From JAIBJN01 sp963830885 (GTDB lineage Bacteria; Actinomycetota; Thermoleophilia; Gaiellales; Gaiellaceae): a stretch of DNA of 64,000 bases. The notes beneath the pieces are model-generated. The model ran no database searches. It was not told the DNA's origin and worked only from the letters and a program-made list of their open reading frames with translations. The position numbers and the translations under genes were made by a program. This document shows, one piece after another, positions 29,131-36,629 of this stretch (position 1 is the stretch's first letter; every line of letters begins with the position of its first letter). Where the stretch lies: the NCBI GenBank assembly GCA_963830885.1, contig CAWHOA010000020.1, positions 1 to 64,000 on the forward strand, given 5' to 3'.

Positions 29131-29159
29131 ACTGTCTGCCGCAGCGGGCGAGGCCCGCT
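29128..29159 (+). promoter_or_regulatory. rplU promoter and leader hairpin
   Basis: TAGACT at 29128-29133, overlapping the rng stop, fits a -10 box. About 10 nt downstream is a hairpin, AGCGGGC (29143-29149), GAG loop, GCCCGCT (29153-29159), followed by CGTTTCC and then the rplU ATG. It could act as a 5'-leader structure for L21 or an attenuator between rng and rplU. Confidence 0.45.
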
Positions 29160-29171
29160 CGTTTCCTGTCT

Positions 29172-29642
29172 ATGAGCTACGCCGTCATCTCCATCGGGAA
29201 CAAGCAGTACCGCGTGCGGGAAGGCCAGCGGCTGCTCGTGGACCGCCTGCCCCACGACGAGGGCAAGACGTTCCAGCCCGACCTGATCATGCTCGGCGGG
29301 GACGGCGACGCGAAGCTCGGCTCCGACCTCAAGGGTCAGCAGGTGACCGTCAAGGTCGCGGAGCACGTCAAGGGCAAGAAGATCATCGTCGGCAAGCACA
29401 AGCGGCGGACCGGCTACAAGCGCCGCAACGGCTTCCGCGCCAGCCTGACACGCATCGAGGTGCAGTCGATCGGCGCGACCCGGACGCGGTCCACGGCCGC
29501 GAAGAAGGAGACGGAGGCGAGCACGACCGAGGCGAAGCCGGCGGCGCCGAAGAAGCCCGCGGCGCGCAAGCCCGCGGCGGCGACAAGCGAGAAGAAGGCC
29601 CCGGCCCGCACGCGCGCGCCGAGGAAGAAGACCGAGGAGTAG
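29172..29642 (+). CDS. rplU: 50S ribosomal protein L21, C-terminally extended
   Basis: Large-subunit protein binding 23S rRNA. Residues 1-102 are a standard L21 (YAVISIGNKQYRVREG; the KHKRRTGYKRRNGFRASLT rRNA-binding segment). The remaining 54 residues are a Lys/Ala/Pro-rich tail (KPAAPKKPAARKPAAA) absent from ordinary L21, probably disordered and RNA-contacting. rpmA follows after 2 bp. Confidence 0.95.
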   Translation: MSYAVISIGNKQYRVREGQRLLVDRLPHDEGKTFQPDLIMLGGDGDAKLGSDLKGQQVTVKVAEHVKGKKIIVGKHKRRTGYKRRNGFRASLTRIEVQSIGATRTRSTAAKKETEASTTEAKPAAPKKPAARKPAAATSEKKAPARTRAPRKKTEE

Positions 29643-29644
29643 GA

Positions 29645-29890
29645 ATGGCTCACAAGAAAGGACTGGGCTCGTCGAAGAACGGCCGCGACTCCGAGTCCAA
29701 GCGGCTCGGCGTCAAGGTCTTCGACGGCCAGGACATCACCGCGGGCATGATCGTCGTCCGCCAGCGTGGCACGCGCTTCCGGCCCGGCCCGGGCACGGGT
29801 CTCGGCCGCGACCACACGATCTTCGCCACCCGCGACGGGAAGGTTTCCTTCCACACGGGCGGAGCCGGTCGGGTCATCTCGGTCCTTTAA
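29645..29890 (+). CDS. rpmA: 50S ribosomal protein L27
   Basis: An 81-aa protein whose N-terminus (MAHKKGLGSSKNGRDS) reaches toward the peptidyl transferase centre. The family pattern QRGTRFRPGPGTGLGRDHTIFA is intact. No N-terminal cleavage extension of the Firmicutes type is present. It is the last gene before repeat copy B; obgE follows, as in most bacteria. Confidence 0.96.
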   Translation: MAHKKGLGSSKNGRDSESKRLGVKVFDGQDITAGMIVVRQRGTRFRPGPGTGLGRDHTIFATRDGKVSFHTGGAGRVISVL

Positions 29891-29913
29891 GGGAGGGCTC
29901 GACGAAACGCAGC

Positions 29914-30055
29914 CTGTGCCGCCGGGCCGCGCTGCTCGCCCCGAGAGCTGCGTCCTCAGTCGCGCCCGTAGCCTCCGGCTACGAACGCTCCCTGCGTCCT
30001 TGTCTCGGAACGACCATCGCGCCCCGAACGCGAGCGGCGTTCCGCCGATCCCTCC
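29914..30055 (+). repeat. Dispersed structured repeat, copy B
   Basis: Best-preserved copy. The apical stem CGTAGCC (29967-29973), TCC loop, GGCTACG (29977-29983) is perfect. An outer pairing CCGAGA (29941-29946) with TCTCGG (30003-30008) encloses it, and the octamer CTGCGTCC occurs on both sides of the hairpin as a direct repeat. It fills the gap between rpmA and obgE. Confidence 0.85.
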
Positions 30056-30061
30056 TTAGCC

Positions 30062-31219
30062 GTGTTCCATGACCGCGCGCGGATCCGCGTCAAGGGCGGG
30101 CGCGGCGGCGACGGGTCGCTCAGCTTCAGGCGCGAGAAGTTCGTGCCGAAGGGCGGCCCTGACGGAGGCGACGGCGGGCACGGCGGCGACGTCGTGATCG
30201 TGGCCGATCCCGACCTGCGCGACCTCGGCTTCTTCCACCGCCGCAGCCGCTTCGAGGCGAAGCGCGGGCGCCACGGCGAGGGCTCGAACAAGCGCGGTCA
30301 CGACGGCGAGGACGTCGAGCTCGGCGTACCGGTCGGCACACAGGTGCTCGACGAGGACGAGCGCCTTCTCGCCGACCTCGCGCACCCGGGCGCTCGCCTC
30401 GTGGCGGCGCACGGCGGCCGCGGCGGCGCGGGGAACCGCCGCTTCGCCACGCCGACGCACCAGGCGCCGCGCCTCGCCGAGCTCGGGGCGGTCGGGGAGG
30501 AGGCCGCGCTCGAGCTCCGCCTGAAGCTGCTGGCGGACGCCGCCCTCCTTGGCTTCCCCAACGCCGGCAAGTCCTCGCTCCTGCGCCGGATCTCGAACGC
30601 GAAGCCGAAGGTGGCCGAGTACCCCTTCACGACGATCGCGCCCGTCCTCGGCACCGTCGAGGCGCCGGACGGACGCCAGCTCACCGTCGCCGACGTGCCA
30701 GGCCTCCTGGAGGGGGCGAGCGAAGGCGTGGGCCTCGGCGACGAGTTCCTGGCCCACCTCGAGCGGGCGCGCCTGTTCCTGCACGTGATCGACGCTCAGG
30801 AGGACGCCGAGGCGCGCTTCCGCGCGATCGACCGCGAGCTCGCCGCCTACGGGGCGGGCCTCGCCGAGCGGCCGCAGATCGTCGTCCTCAACAAGGTCGA
30901 CCTCGTCACCGAGCCGCCCCCGTTCGCCGTGGACGATCCGCGCGTCCTCGACATCGTGCACACGTCCGCGGCGACGGGCGAGGGGATCGACCGGCTGAAG
31001 ACCATGCTCTTCGCGCTCGTTCCCGAGAGCGCGCCTGCCCGCGTCGACGAGCGGGAGCTGGCGGACTACCTCGTCTACCGCCCGCGCCCGCCGCAGCACC
31101 GGCGGTTTCGCATCTTCCGCACGCCGGGCGGCTACCGCGTGCGCGGCGAGGCCACCGAGGAGGAGCTCCGGGCCGCCGGGATCAAGCCCGACGCCGTCGT
31201 GGAGTTCGAGGACGCGTGA
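30062..31219 (+). CDS. obgE: GTPase ObgE/CgtA
   Basis: Ribosome-assembly and stress GTPase of 385 aa. It has the glycine-rich OBG fold (1-155, KGGRGGDGSLSFRREKFVPKGG), a G domain with GFPNAGKSSLL (P-loop), the switch segment DVPGLLEGA and the NKVD base-recognition motif, and a C-terminal OCT domain (about 320-385). The GTG start at 30062 lies 6 nt after the end of repeat copy B. The stop overlaps nadD (GTGA). Confidence 0.95.
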   Translation: MFHDRARIRVKGGRGGDGSLSFRREKFVPKGGPDGGDGGHGGDVVIVADPDLRDLGFFHRRSRFEAKRGRHGEGSNKRGHDGEDVELGVPVGTQVLDEDERLLADLAHPGARLVAAHGGRGGAGNRRFATPTHQAPRLAELGAVGEEAALELRLKLLADAALLGFPNAGKSSLLRRISNAKPKVAEYPFTTIAPVLGTVEAPDGRQLTVADVPGLLEGASEGVGLGDEFLAHLERARLFLHVIDAQEDAEARFRAIDRELAAYGAGLAERPQIVVLNKVDLVTEPPPFAVDDPRVLDIVHTSAATGEGIDRLKTMLFALVPESAPARVDERELADYLVYRPRPPQHRRFRIFRTPGGYRVRGEATEEELRAAGIKPDAVVEFEDA

Positions 31220-31782
31220 CCACGGGCCTCCTCGGCGGCGCGTTCGACCCGCCGCACGTCGGCCACGTCGTCCTGGCCCGGGAGGCGGTGGACCGCTTCG
31301 GGCTCGACCGGCTGCTCGTGCTCGTCGTCGCGGAGCCCGCGCACAAGCCCGTCGAGACGCCGGTGGACGAGCGGGTGGAGCTCGCACGCGCCGCCTTCGC
31401 GGACGTCCCGCTCGCCGAGGTGCGCCGCGACGACCATGCCTACACGGTCGACTCGCTGCGGGCGGGGGGCTTCGACCCGGCCACGACCGTCTTCCTCGTC
31501 GGCGCCGACGAGTTCGCTGCGTTCCCGACCTGGAAGGAGCCGGACGCGATCCTCGACCACGTGCGGCTCGGTGTCGCCACGCGGCCGGGCTACCCGGTCG
31601 ATCGCCTGCGGCCCGTGCTCGCAGCGCTGCGGCGCCCCGAGCGCGTCGAGCTCTTCGAGATTCCGGCGGCCGACGTCTCGTCGACGGAGGTCCGCGCCCG
31701 CCTCGAGCGCGGCGAGCCCGTGGAGGATCTCGTTCCCCCCGCGGTCGCCAGCCGGGTCGTCGAGCGCGGCCTCTACCATTGA
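31216..31782 (+). CDS. nadD: Nicotinate-nucleotide adenylyltransferase
   Basis: NAD-biosynthesis enzyme of 188 aa that adenylates nicotinate mononucleotide. The nucleotidyltransferase motifs GGAFDPPHVGHV (5-16) and the ISSTEVR-type DVSSTEVRARL near the C-terminus are present. The start overlaps the obgE stop, and rsfS begins 5 bp after its own stop. Confidence 0.94.
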   Translation: MTTGLLGGAFDPPHVGHVVLAREAVDRFGLDRLLVLVVAEPAHKPVETPVDERVELARAAFADVPLAEVRRDDHAYTVDSLRAGGFDPATTVFLVGADEFAAFPTWKEPDAILDHVRLGVATRPGYPVDRLRPVLAALRRPERVELFEIPAADVSSTEVRARLERGEPVEDLVPPAVASRVVERGLYH

Positions 31783-31786
31783 GGCG

Positions 31787-32200
31787 TTGACCGTCCGAGG
31801 AGAGGCGAGCTACGCTGAGAGCGTTGAATCAGGAGATGCCAGGCCGCTGACGCCCATCGACCACGCGCGCAGAATCGCGGCCCTCGCCCAGGAGAAGCTC
31901 GCCGCCGACGTCGTCATCCTCGACATGCGGCCGGTGTGCTCGTACACGGACTTCTTCGTCGTCTGCACCGGGCAGAGCCCCCGGCAGACCAAGGCGATCT
32001 ACGACGAGGTCCGCGAGCGCCTGAAGAAGGAGGAGGGACTCGTTCCGCGCACAGCCGCGGGCGAGCGCGAGGCCCGCTGGATCCTCGCCGACTACCTGGA
32101 CGTCGTCCTGCACGTCTTCACCCCCGAGGCGCGTGAGTACTACCGCCTCGAGGAGCTCTGGGGCGACGTCCCGTCGGTCGAGCTCGCGGTCGCCGGGTAG
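31787..32200 (+). CDS. rsfS: Ribosomal silencing factor RsfS
   Basis: Binds L14 and blocks subunit joining under starvation. The conserved core runs from TPIDHARRIAALAQEKLAAD through VVILDMRPVCSYTDFFVVCTG to REYYRLEELW. The TTG at 31787 lies 7 nt after TACCAT (31774-31779), a leaderless arrangement, but it adds about 20 residues before the usual family start. The family start would fall at a CTG near 31848 with AGGAG upstream at long spacing. The start is therefore uncertain. Confidence 0.9.
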   Translation: MTVRGEASYAESVESGDARPLTPIDHARRIAALAQEKLAADVVILDMRPVCSYTDFFVVCTGQSPRQTKAIYDEVRERLKKEEGLVPRTAAGEREARWILADYLDVVLHVFTPEAREYYRLEELWGDVPSVELAVAG

Positions 32201-32219
32201 CCGCGCAGCGGCGCTTCGC

Positions 32220-32225
32220 TACAGT
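32220..32225 (+). promoter_or_regulatory. -10 box of the tRNA-Ala gene
   Basis: TACAGT lies 11 nt before the mature tRNA 5' end, which leaves room for a transcription start about 5 nt upstream of the tRNA. Confidence 0.45.
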
Positions 32226-32236
32226 GTGCCCCGCGC

Positions 32237-32309
32237 GGGGCCATAGCTCAGCTGGGAGAGCGCTTGGCTGGCAGCCAAGAGGTCGCGGGTTCGAATCCCG
32301 CTGGCTCCA
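32237..32309 (+). tRNA. tRNA-Ala, anticodon GGC
   Basis: A full cloverleaf of 73 nt. The acceptor GGGGCCA pairs with TGGCTCC and includes the G3-U70 wobble that specifies alanine. The D arm is in TAGCTCAGCTGGGAGAG, the anticodon stem CTTGG/CCAAG surrounds loop CTGGCAG with anticodon GGC, and the T arm is CGGGTTCGAATCCCG. The discriminator is A. The CCA end is not encoded. Confidence 0.97.
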
Positions 32310-32315
32310 CTTCTC

Positions 32316-33560
32316 TCAGCGCTTGTCGTCGAACACGAGCAGCGCGCCGCCGTAGCACGCGACCCACACGCGACTGGTCGGGGCGTCGTACGTGATCCCA
32401 ATCGGGTGGTAGCAGGCGTCGATCGTCTGCAGGATCTTCATGTCGGACGCCCGCAGTTTCGTGACGGTGCCGGACTCGTAGTTGACGACGTAGATCGCCT
32501 TCCGGTCGTCGGCGATGGCCAGGCTCCGAGGGCGCTCGCCGGTCGTGACCTTGGTCACCCTTCCCGTCCGCAGGTCGAGCTTGGCCACGCGGCCTTCCAT
32601 GTTCAGGGTCGCGTAGATCTTCCGACCCGACTTGTCGATCTCGAGCGCGCGCGGGCCGGAGCCGATCGGGACCGTCGAGGTCTCCCACGTGTCAAGGTCG
32701 ACGCGGACGAGGTAGTCGCCGCCCATGATCGCGACGTACGCCGCGTCTCCGCGCGGCGAGACGGTGATCCCGCGCGGATACTCGCCCATCGGGATCCGGC
32801 GCACCTCGCGGCCCTTCTTCGTGGAGATGACGCTGAGGTCCCAGGTGCACCAGTTGGCGACGAGCACGAAGCGTCCGTCCGGGGTCACGGCGACGACCTT
32901 CGGGACCGAGCCGACGCGGTAAGCGTCGTCGATCTCGAGCGTCTCGAGCGAGATGCGGTAGACGAAGCTGTCGTCGTAGCCGGAGGAGGGCGTGCACTCG
33001 TCGTCGCCCTCCGGCCCGAACCCGGGGCCGTACATGGAGTAGTTGGAGACGTACGCGTAGGCGCCGTCGGGTGAGAAGGCCGCCTCCACCGGGGCTCCCT
33101 GGTTGGTCTCCGGATAGTCCTTGTAGCCGAAGTCGGCGAGGTTCACCGAGTCGGAGATCGTCTTCCGGAGCTCGAGCGTCTTCGCGTCGTACACAGTCAC
33201 CGAGTGCCGGTACATCATGTTCTGGGCGAAGATCAGCCCGGTACCCGAGGAGACGACCGACTTCGGCGAGATCTCGCCGCCGAGAGTCTCCAGGAGCACG
33301 AGCGTCGTCCGGCTGGAGGGTTTGCCCGGCCTGGCCGCCGGGGTCTCTTGCGTCTCGGCCGCCGACTCGGTCTCGGAGACCGCGAAGCCGGCGGCGTCCG
33401 ACTCGGGGCCCTGGCCCGCCCAGGCGACCGCCAGCCCGCTCGCGAAGGCGAGCGTGACGGCGACGCCTGCGAGCGCGGTCAGCCGGCGACGGCGAATCTG
33501 CCGCCGCCTCGCCTCGCGCCGGGTGATCCGTGGGTCGACGTCTCTCAAGGTTCTCCGCAA
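32316..33560 (-). CDS. YVTN-type beta-propeller repeat protein, probably exported
   Basis: About 414 aa. An Arg-rich N-terminus is followed by a hydrophobic segment (about 27-48, LTALAGVAVTLAFASGLAVAWA), consistent with a signal or anchor. The rest consists of propeller blades of the YVTN/NHL type (AYVSNYSMYG, FVLVANWCTWDLSVIS, AYVAIMGGDYLVRVD, IYATLNMEGRVAKLD, IYVVNYESGTVTKL). The role is unknown, perhaps in binding at the cell surface. The start is uncertain: TTG at 33560 or TTG at 33548. It is convergent with the tRNA gene. Confidence 0.75.
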   Translation of the reverse strand: MRRTLRDVDPRITRREARRRQIRRRRLTALAGVAVTLAFASGLAVAWAGQGPESDAAGFAVSETESAAETQETPAARPGKPSSRTTLVLLETLGGEISPKSVVSSGTGLIFAQNMMYRHSVTVYDAKTLELRKTISDSVNLADFGYKDYPETNQGAPVEAAFSPDGAYAYVSNYSMYGPGFGPEGDDECTPSSGYDDSFVYRISLETLEIDDAYRVGSVPKVVAVTPDGRFVLVANWCTWDLSVISTKKGREVRRIPMGEYPRGITVSPRGDAAYVAIMGGDYLVRVDLDTWETSTVPIGSGPRALEIDKSGRKIYATLNMEGRVAKLDLRTGRVTKVTTGERPRSLAIADDRKAIYVVNYESGTVTKLRASDMKILQTIDACYHPIGITYDAPTSRVWVACYGGALLVFDDKR

Positions 33561-33584
33561 GCGCCCCTGCGCTCGCTCGCGAGT

Positions 33585-34031
33585 CTAGCCAGCCTCCGGC
33601 GCGCGCCCGCCCTGAGCGGCGCCGATCTCGGTGAGCTGGATTTCGATCCGCTCGAGTGCGGCCGCGTGCTCCTTCCCCTGCTGATCGAGCTGCTCCTGCT
33701 GCGCCCGCGTCCGCTTGCCGATCAGGACGGCGACGGTCACGCTCGTCAAGGTCGGGATCAGCCCGAGCCCTGTCAGCATCAGCGCCGTGGCCACCAGCCG
33801 GCCCCCGGTCGACTCGGGCACGACGTCGCCGTAACCGACCGTGGTTACGGTGACCACCGCCCAATAGTAGGCGGTTCCGAGGTCCGTGTAGACCTCGGGC
33901 TCGACGATCCGTTGCAGAGCTCCCGCCACGAGGACGAGGATGAACGCGACGGAGATCACCGTGGCCACGGCCCGAGGAAGCGTCAGGCGCTCGTACCAGA
34001 GCTCGAAGCGCTTGTTGACGTCAAGGTGCAT
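33585..34031 (-). CDS. Two-TM potassium channel family protein
   Basis: A 148-aa ion channel subunit. It has one helix (about 20-42), a pore loop with the K+ selectivity filter TVGYGD, a second helix (about 80-100), then a charged coiled tail (QQEQLDQQGKEHAAALERIEIQL) that could tetramerise. No RCK domain is present. The ATG at 34031 (MHLDVNKRFELWYERL) is chosen; a longer frame to 34106 adds an unlikely basic stretch. Confidence 0.8.
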   Translation of the reverse strand: MHLDVNKRFELWYERLTLPRAVATVISVAFILVLVAGALQRIVEPEVYTDLGTAYYWAVVTVTTVGYGDVVPESTGGRLVATALMLTGLGLIPTLTSVTVAVLIGKRTRAQQEQLDQQGKEHAAALERIEIQLTEIGAAQGGRAPEAG

Positions 34032-34165
34032 GAACAGCTGTTTCGCGCCTCTCAGGCGAGTCCCTCTCTCGGAGGCTTGGGGAGGCGCTCGCTCCGTCCG
34101 ATACAAGCCCTAGCTTCAGCTTCCAAGGAGCCCGCTGCCGCAGGCGGTGCTCCGGTTACACGAAG

Positions 34166-34197
34166 GCGAGAGCCCGCTGGCCGTAGCGGGCTCTCGC
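34166..34197. terminator. Strong hairpin, terminator-like
   Basis: A perfect 13-bp stem, GCGAGAGCCCGCT (34166-34178), loop GGCCGT, AGCGGGCTCTCGC (34185-34197), followed by GCGTTT. It lies between the channel gene (reading away to the left) and a small ORF on the right, so no gene clearly ends into it. It may mark a lost gene or serve upstream regulation. Confidence 0.5.
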
Positions 34198-34304
34198 GCG
34201 TTTGCGGTGCGGATAACCGCCAGGTGAGACGCCTGGCCGCCCTACTGCGACCGCGCTTCGGCGGCGGCACGATGCCTGCACACAAGCCCCGCAGGAGTTT
34301 CCTC

Positions 34305-34448
34305 GTGACCTATCTCTCCGTCACCCAGTTCGAGACGCGCCGCCGCCAGATCGAGGCCGAGCTCGAGCGCGAGCACGCGCTGGCCGCCGGCCGCGCGAGT
34401 GGTCGCGCGCCTGCGTCGTTCCGAGCAAGGCCGCAGGTAGCGCCGTAG
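34305..34448 (+). CDS. Small hypothetical protein with repeat-derived C-terminus
   Basis: A 47-aa ORF with AGGAG 7 nt before its GTG. It begins VTYLSVTQFETRRRQIEAEL and continues as a charged helix to about residue 33; the rest is encoded by repeat copy C. An ATG at 34272 would extend it by 11 residues. Apart from this ORF, the hairpin and the repeat, nothing is seen between 34032 and 34559. Confidence 0.4.
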   Translation: MTYLSVTQFETRRRQIEAELEREHALAAGRASGRAPASFRARPQVAP

Positions 34449-34512
34449 CCGAGGCTACGGGCTGCGCCTGAGGACGCCGCTCTCGGGGCGAACGGCGCGC
34501 TCAGCGGCACAG
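34403..34512 (-). repeat. Dispersed structured repeat, copy C (inverted)
   Basis: Read on the minus strand it aligns with copies A and B from CTGTGCCGC through CGCCCCGAGAGC, GCGTCCTCAG and the hairpin to TCGGAACGAC. The apical stem is longer here (CCGTAGCC with GGCTACGG, 34443-34460, 2-nt loop), and the outer pairing CCGAG with CTCGG is kept. It is the most diverged copy, roughly 75% to B by eye. Confidence 0.75.
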
Positions 34513-34559
34513 CTCTTCATCCCGTGAGAGGTTCGAGCCGCAGGGCTGGAAGCGGCGCC

Positions 34560-35732
34560 TCAGACGGCCGTGCGCAGACGCGCACGGGCCTCCCTGGAGC
34601 GCACCGTCTCGTAGGCGATCAGCGCGACGCAGACTCCGGCGACGAGCGCGACGGCGATGACCCCGTCGACCCGCGTCGCCGCCGGGATCAGCGCCGCGCA
34701 GGCCGCCGCGGCCAGACAGCGGCGGGGGTTGACGCTGCCGACGCTGCGGTAGCGGATGGCGTCGTGGCTCAGCAGGTAGAGGGCCACGCCGCCGCAGAGC
34801 GCGAAGGCCGGCACTGTCTCGAGCGGGTCGTCCACGTGCTCGAGCACCTTCTTGAGGCCGAGGGCGACGAGGACGATGCCCGCGAACATCGGGAGGTGCA
34901 GGTAGCTGAACGAGTCGCGGGCAAGCCGCGCGCGTTCGTGGCCGCGCGCCTCGACGAGCTTCCTCCGCGCGACGATCGCGACGATGTCGAAGTAGGCCCA
35001 CCAGAGCGCGCAGACGAGCGCGATGCCGAGGATCGCCGCAGCGACGACGGTCGGAGTCAGCTCGATCCCGGCGGCGCCGATGCCGATGGCCACGATCGAC
35101 TCGCCCAGCGCGATGATCACGATCAGGGCGTACCGCTCCGCGAAGTGCCCGGCGGAAACGACGAAGCCGCGGACGCCGAAGACGTACGGGCCCGAGTAGT
35201 CGATGGTCAGCGCGGCCAGCCAGACCGCGATCTGCACCCAGCCGTCGAGGAAGCCGGCAACGATGAGGAGCGCGGGCCCGGGAATCGCCGTCCGCGCCAG
35301 CCGGAACGTGGCCTGCCGGACGTCGACGTGCGGCGTCGCCTCCGCGAAGAGGACGATGTGGAGCACCCGGACCGCGAAGTACGCGAGCCCGAAGAGGACG
35401 GCGTCGGTGTCGAAGGCGTGCGGGACGGCCAGCGCGGCGACGAACATCGCCGCCATCGAGCCGAACACCGCGATGCGGGCCGAGCCCTCGTTCGGGTCGA
35501 TCGCGTTCGTCAGCCAGGCGTAGGCGCCCCAGGCCCACCAGAGCGCCGCCAGGATGAGCATCCCGCGCCCGATCCCCTCCCAGGTCGGGTCGTCGGACAT
35601 GAACCCGGTGACCTGCGTGAGGGCAAAGACGAACACGAGGTCGAAGAAGAGCTCGAGCGGCGTGACGGGATGCTCGGACTCCTCTTCGGCCTCGACCTCA
35701 GGCTCGATCTCCCGCGGGACCTCGGCGTCCAT
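34560..35732 (-). CDS. ltrA: Low temperature requirement protein A (LtrA) family membrane protein
   Basis: Polytopic membrane protein of 390 aa with about 11-12 helices. It has the LtrA opening PVTPLELFFDLVFVFALTQVT and the internal HFAERYALIVIIALGESIVAIG repeat element. LtrA was named for growth of Listeria at low temperature; its biochemical role is not known. Acidic N-terminal tail of about 20 residues. It lies 21 bp after the DUF1028 gene on the same strand, perhaps cotranscribed. Confidence 0.88.
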   Translation of the reverse strand: MDAEVPREIEPEVEAEEESEHPVTPLELFFDLVFVFALTQVTGFMSDDPTWEGIGRGMLILAALWWAWGAYAWLTNAIDPNEGSARIAVFGSMAAMFVAALAVPHAFDTDAVLFGLAYFAVRVLHIVLFAEATPHVDVRQATFRLARTAIPGPALLIVAGFLDGWVQIAVWLAALTIDYSGPYVFGVRGFVVSAGHFAERYALIVIIALGESIVAIGIGAAGIELTPTVVAAAILGIALVCALWWAYFDIVAIVARRKLVEARGHERARLARDSFSYLHLPMFAGIVLVALGLKKVLEHVDDPLETVPAFALCGGVALYLLSHDAIRYRSVGSVNPRRCLAAAACAALIPAATRVDGVIAVALVAGVCVALIAYETVRSREARARLRTAV

Positions 35733-35753
35733 CCCGGAATGATCGCAGCGCGG

Positions 35754-36584
35754 CTACCGCGCCCGCAGCTCCCTGAGGACGACCGGGTCGATCCGGTCGG
35801 CGCCGCGCACCCGCTCCTCGAGGTTCTCGGTGCCGGCCCAGGCGGCGAGCGCGTCCGTCAGCGGTCCGTCGTAGCCGAGGGTGGCCAGGCGCTGCGACAG
35901 CTCGGCCGCGAGCGTGGAGTCCACGTCCAGCCACTCCTCGTCCGGCGTCTGCCCGAAGAGGAGGTCGTGGAGGCGGTAGATGCGCTCCAGCTCGGGTATC
36001 GGCTCCGGATGGTCGTCGACGCGGAGGTCTACGGCGACGTCGCTCGTCCCGCCGTAGCCGCCGTCTTTGCGGACGACGAGGAGCGCAGCGGACTGCCGGC
36101 CCCGTCGGTCGCCTCCTGCCGCCTCCGCGGCGGCGAGGCAGGCGAGTAGCCGCTCCGCAAGGGGCTGGCCCCTCGAGCCGTCGAAGGCCGAGGCGAGCGC
36201 CTCCACCGTGGCCTCGGAGACGAGGATGTTCCCCTGCGCCGCGTACCCCGGCCCGGTCGTCCCGCCCGCCCAGTCCATGCATTCCGCGCCTGTGTACGTC
36301 GCCGCGCGTCCGTGCGCGTCCACGACTCCGAGCTGCCGGTGCTCGCGCCCGTCGTCGGCGCCGACGAGCGCCCGCACGGCGTCCTCCGCCGAGTACCCCT
36401 CGCGGAGCAGGGCCAGCCCGTTAGGCCTGTAGGCGAGGTTCGCCCAGGCCTGCGTCGCGATCGCCCCGACCTCCGGCTCCGCGGCCGGCACGGCCGCGCC
36501 GACCGCCAGGAACTTCGACTGGACGGCGACGCCCCACTCGCGCGCCTCGAGGTCGCAGGCCACGATCGAGTACGTGGAGATCAT
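35754..36584 (-). CDS. DUF1028 domain protein, Ntn-hydrolase-like
   Basis: A 276-aa protein with the DUF1028 pattern: TYSIVACDLEAREWGVAVQS at the start, GAIATQAWANLAYRPNGLALL, GYAAQGNILVSEATVEALA and ALLVVRKDGGYGG. The extra C-terminal part (about 215-276) is a peptidoglycan-binding-like or helical tail seen in some members. The family is thought to share the Ntn-hydrolase fold, but its substrate is unknown. It is divergent from leuS with 45 bp between the starts. Confidence 0.85.
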   Translation of the reverse strand: MISTYSIVACDLEAREWGVAVQSKFLAVGAAVPAAEPEVGAIATQAWANLAYRPNGLALLREGYSAEDAVRALVGADDGREHRQLGVVDAHGRAATYTGAECMDWAGGTTGPGYAAQGNILVSEATVEALASAFDGSRGQPLAERLLACLAAAEAAGGDRRGRQSAALLVVRKDGGYGGTSDVAVDLRVDDHPEPIPELERIYRLHDLLFGQTPDEEWLDVDSTLAAELSQRLATLGYDGPLTDALAAWAGTENLEERVRGADRIDPVVLRELRAR

Positions 36585-36629
36585 GTGGCGATTCTGCCAT
36601 CGCCGCGCGCGGCGCTAAGTTTCAGGTCG

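Noticed and set aside
34524..36149. Long open frame of 541 codons on the plus strand opposite ltrA and the DUF1028 gene
   Set aside because: It has the Arg/Asp/Glu-rich composition of antisense frames in high-GC DNA and no family motifs, while the opposite strand encodes two clear proteins. The same holds for long antisense frames at 13452-16097, 36615-39014 and 40984-43725.
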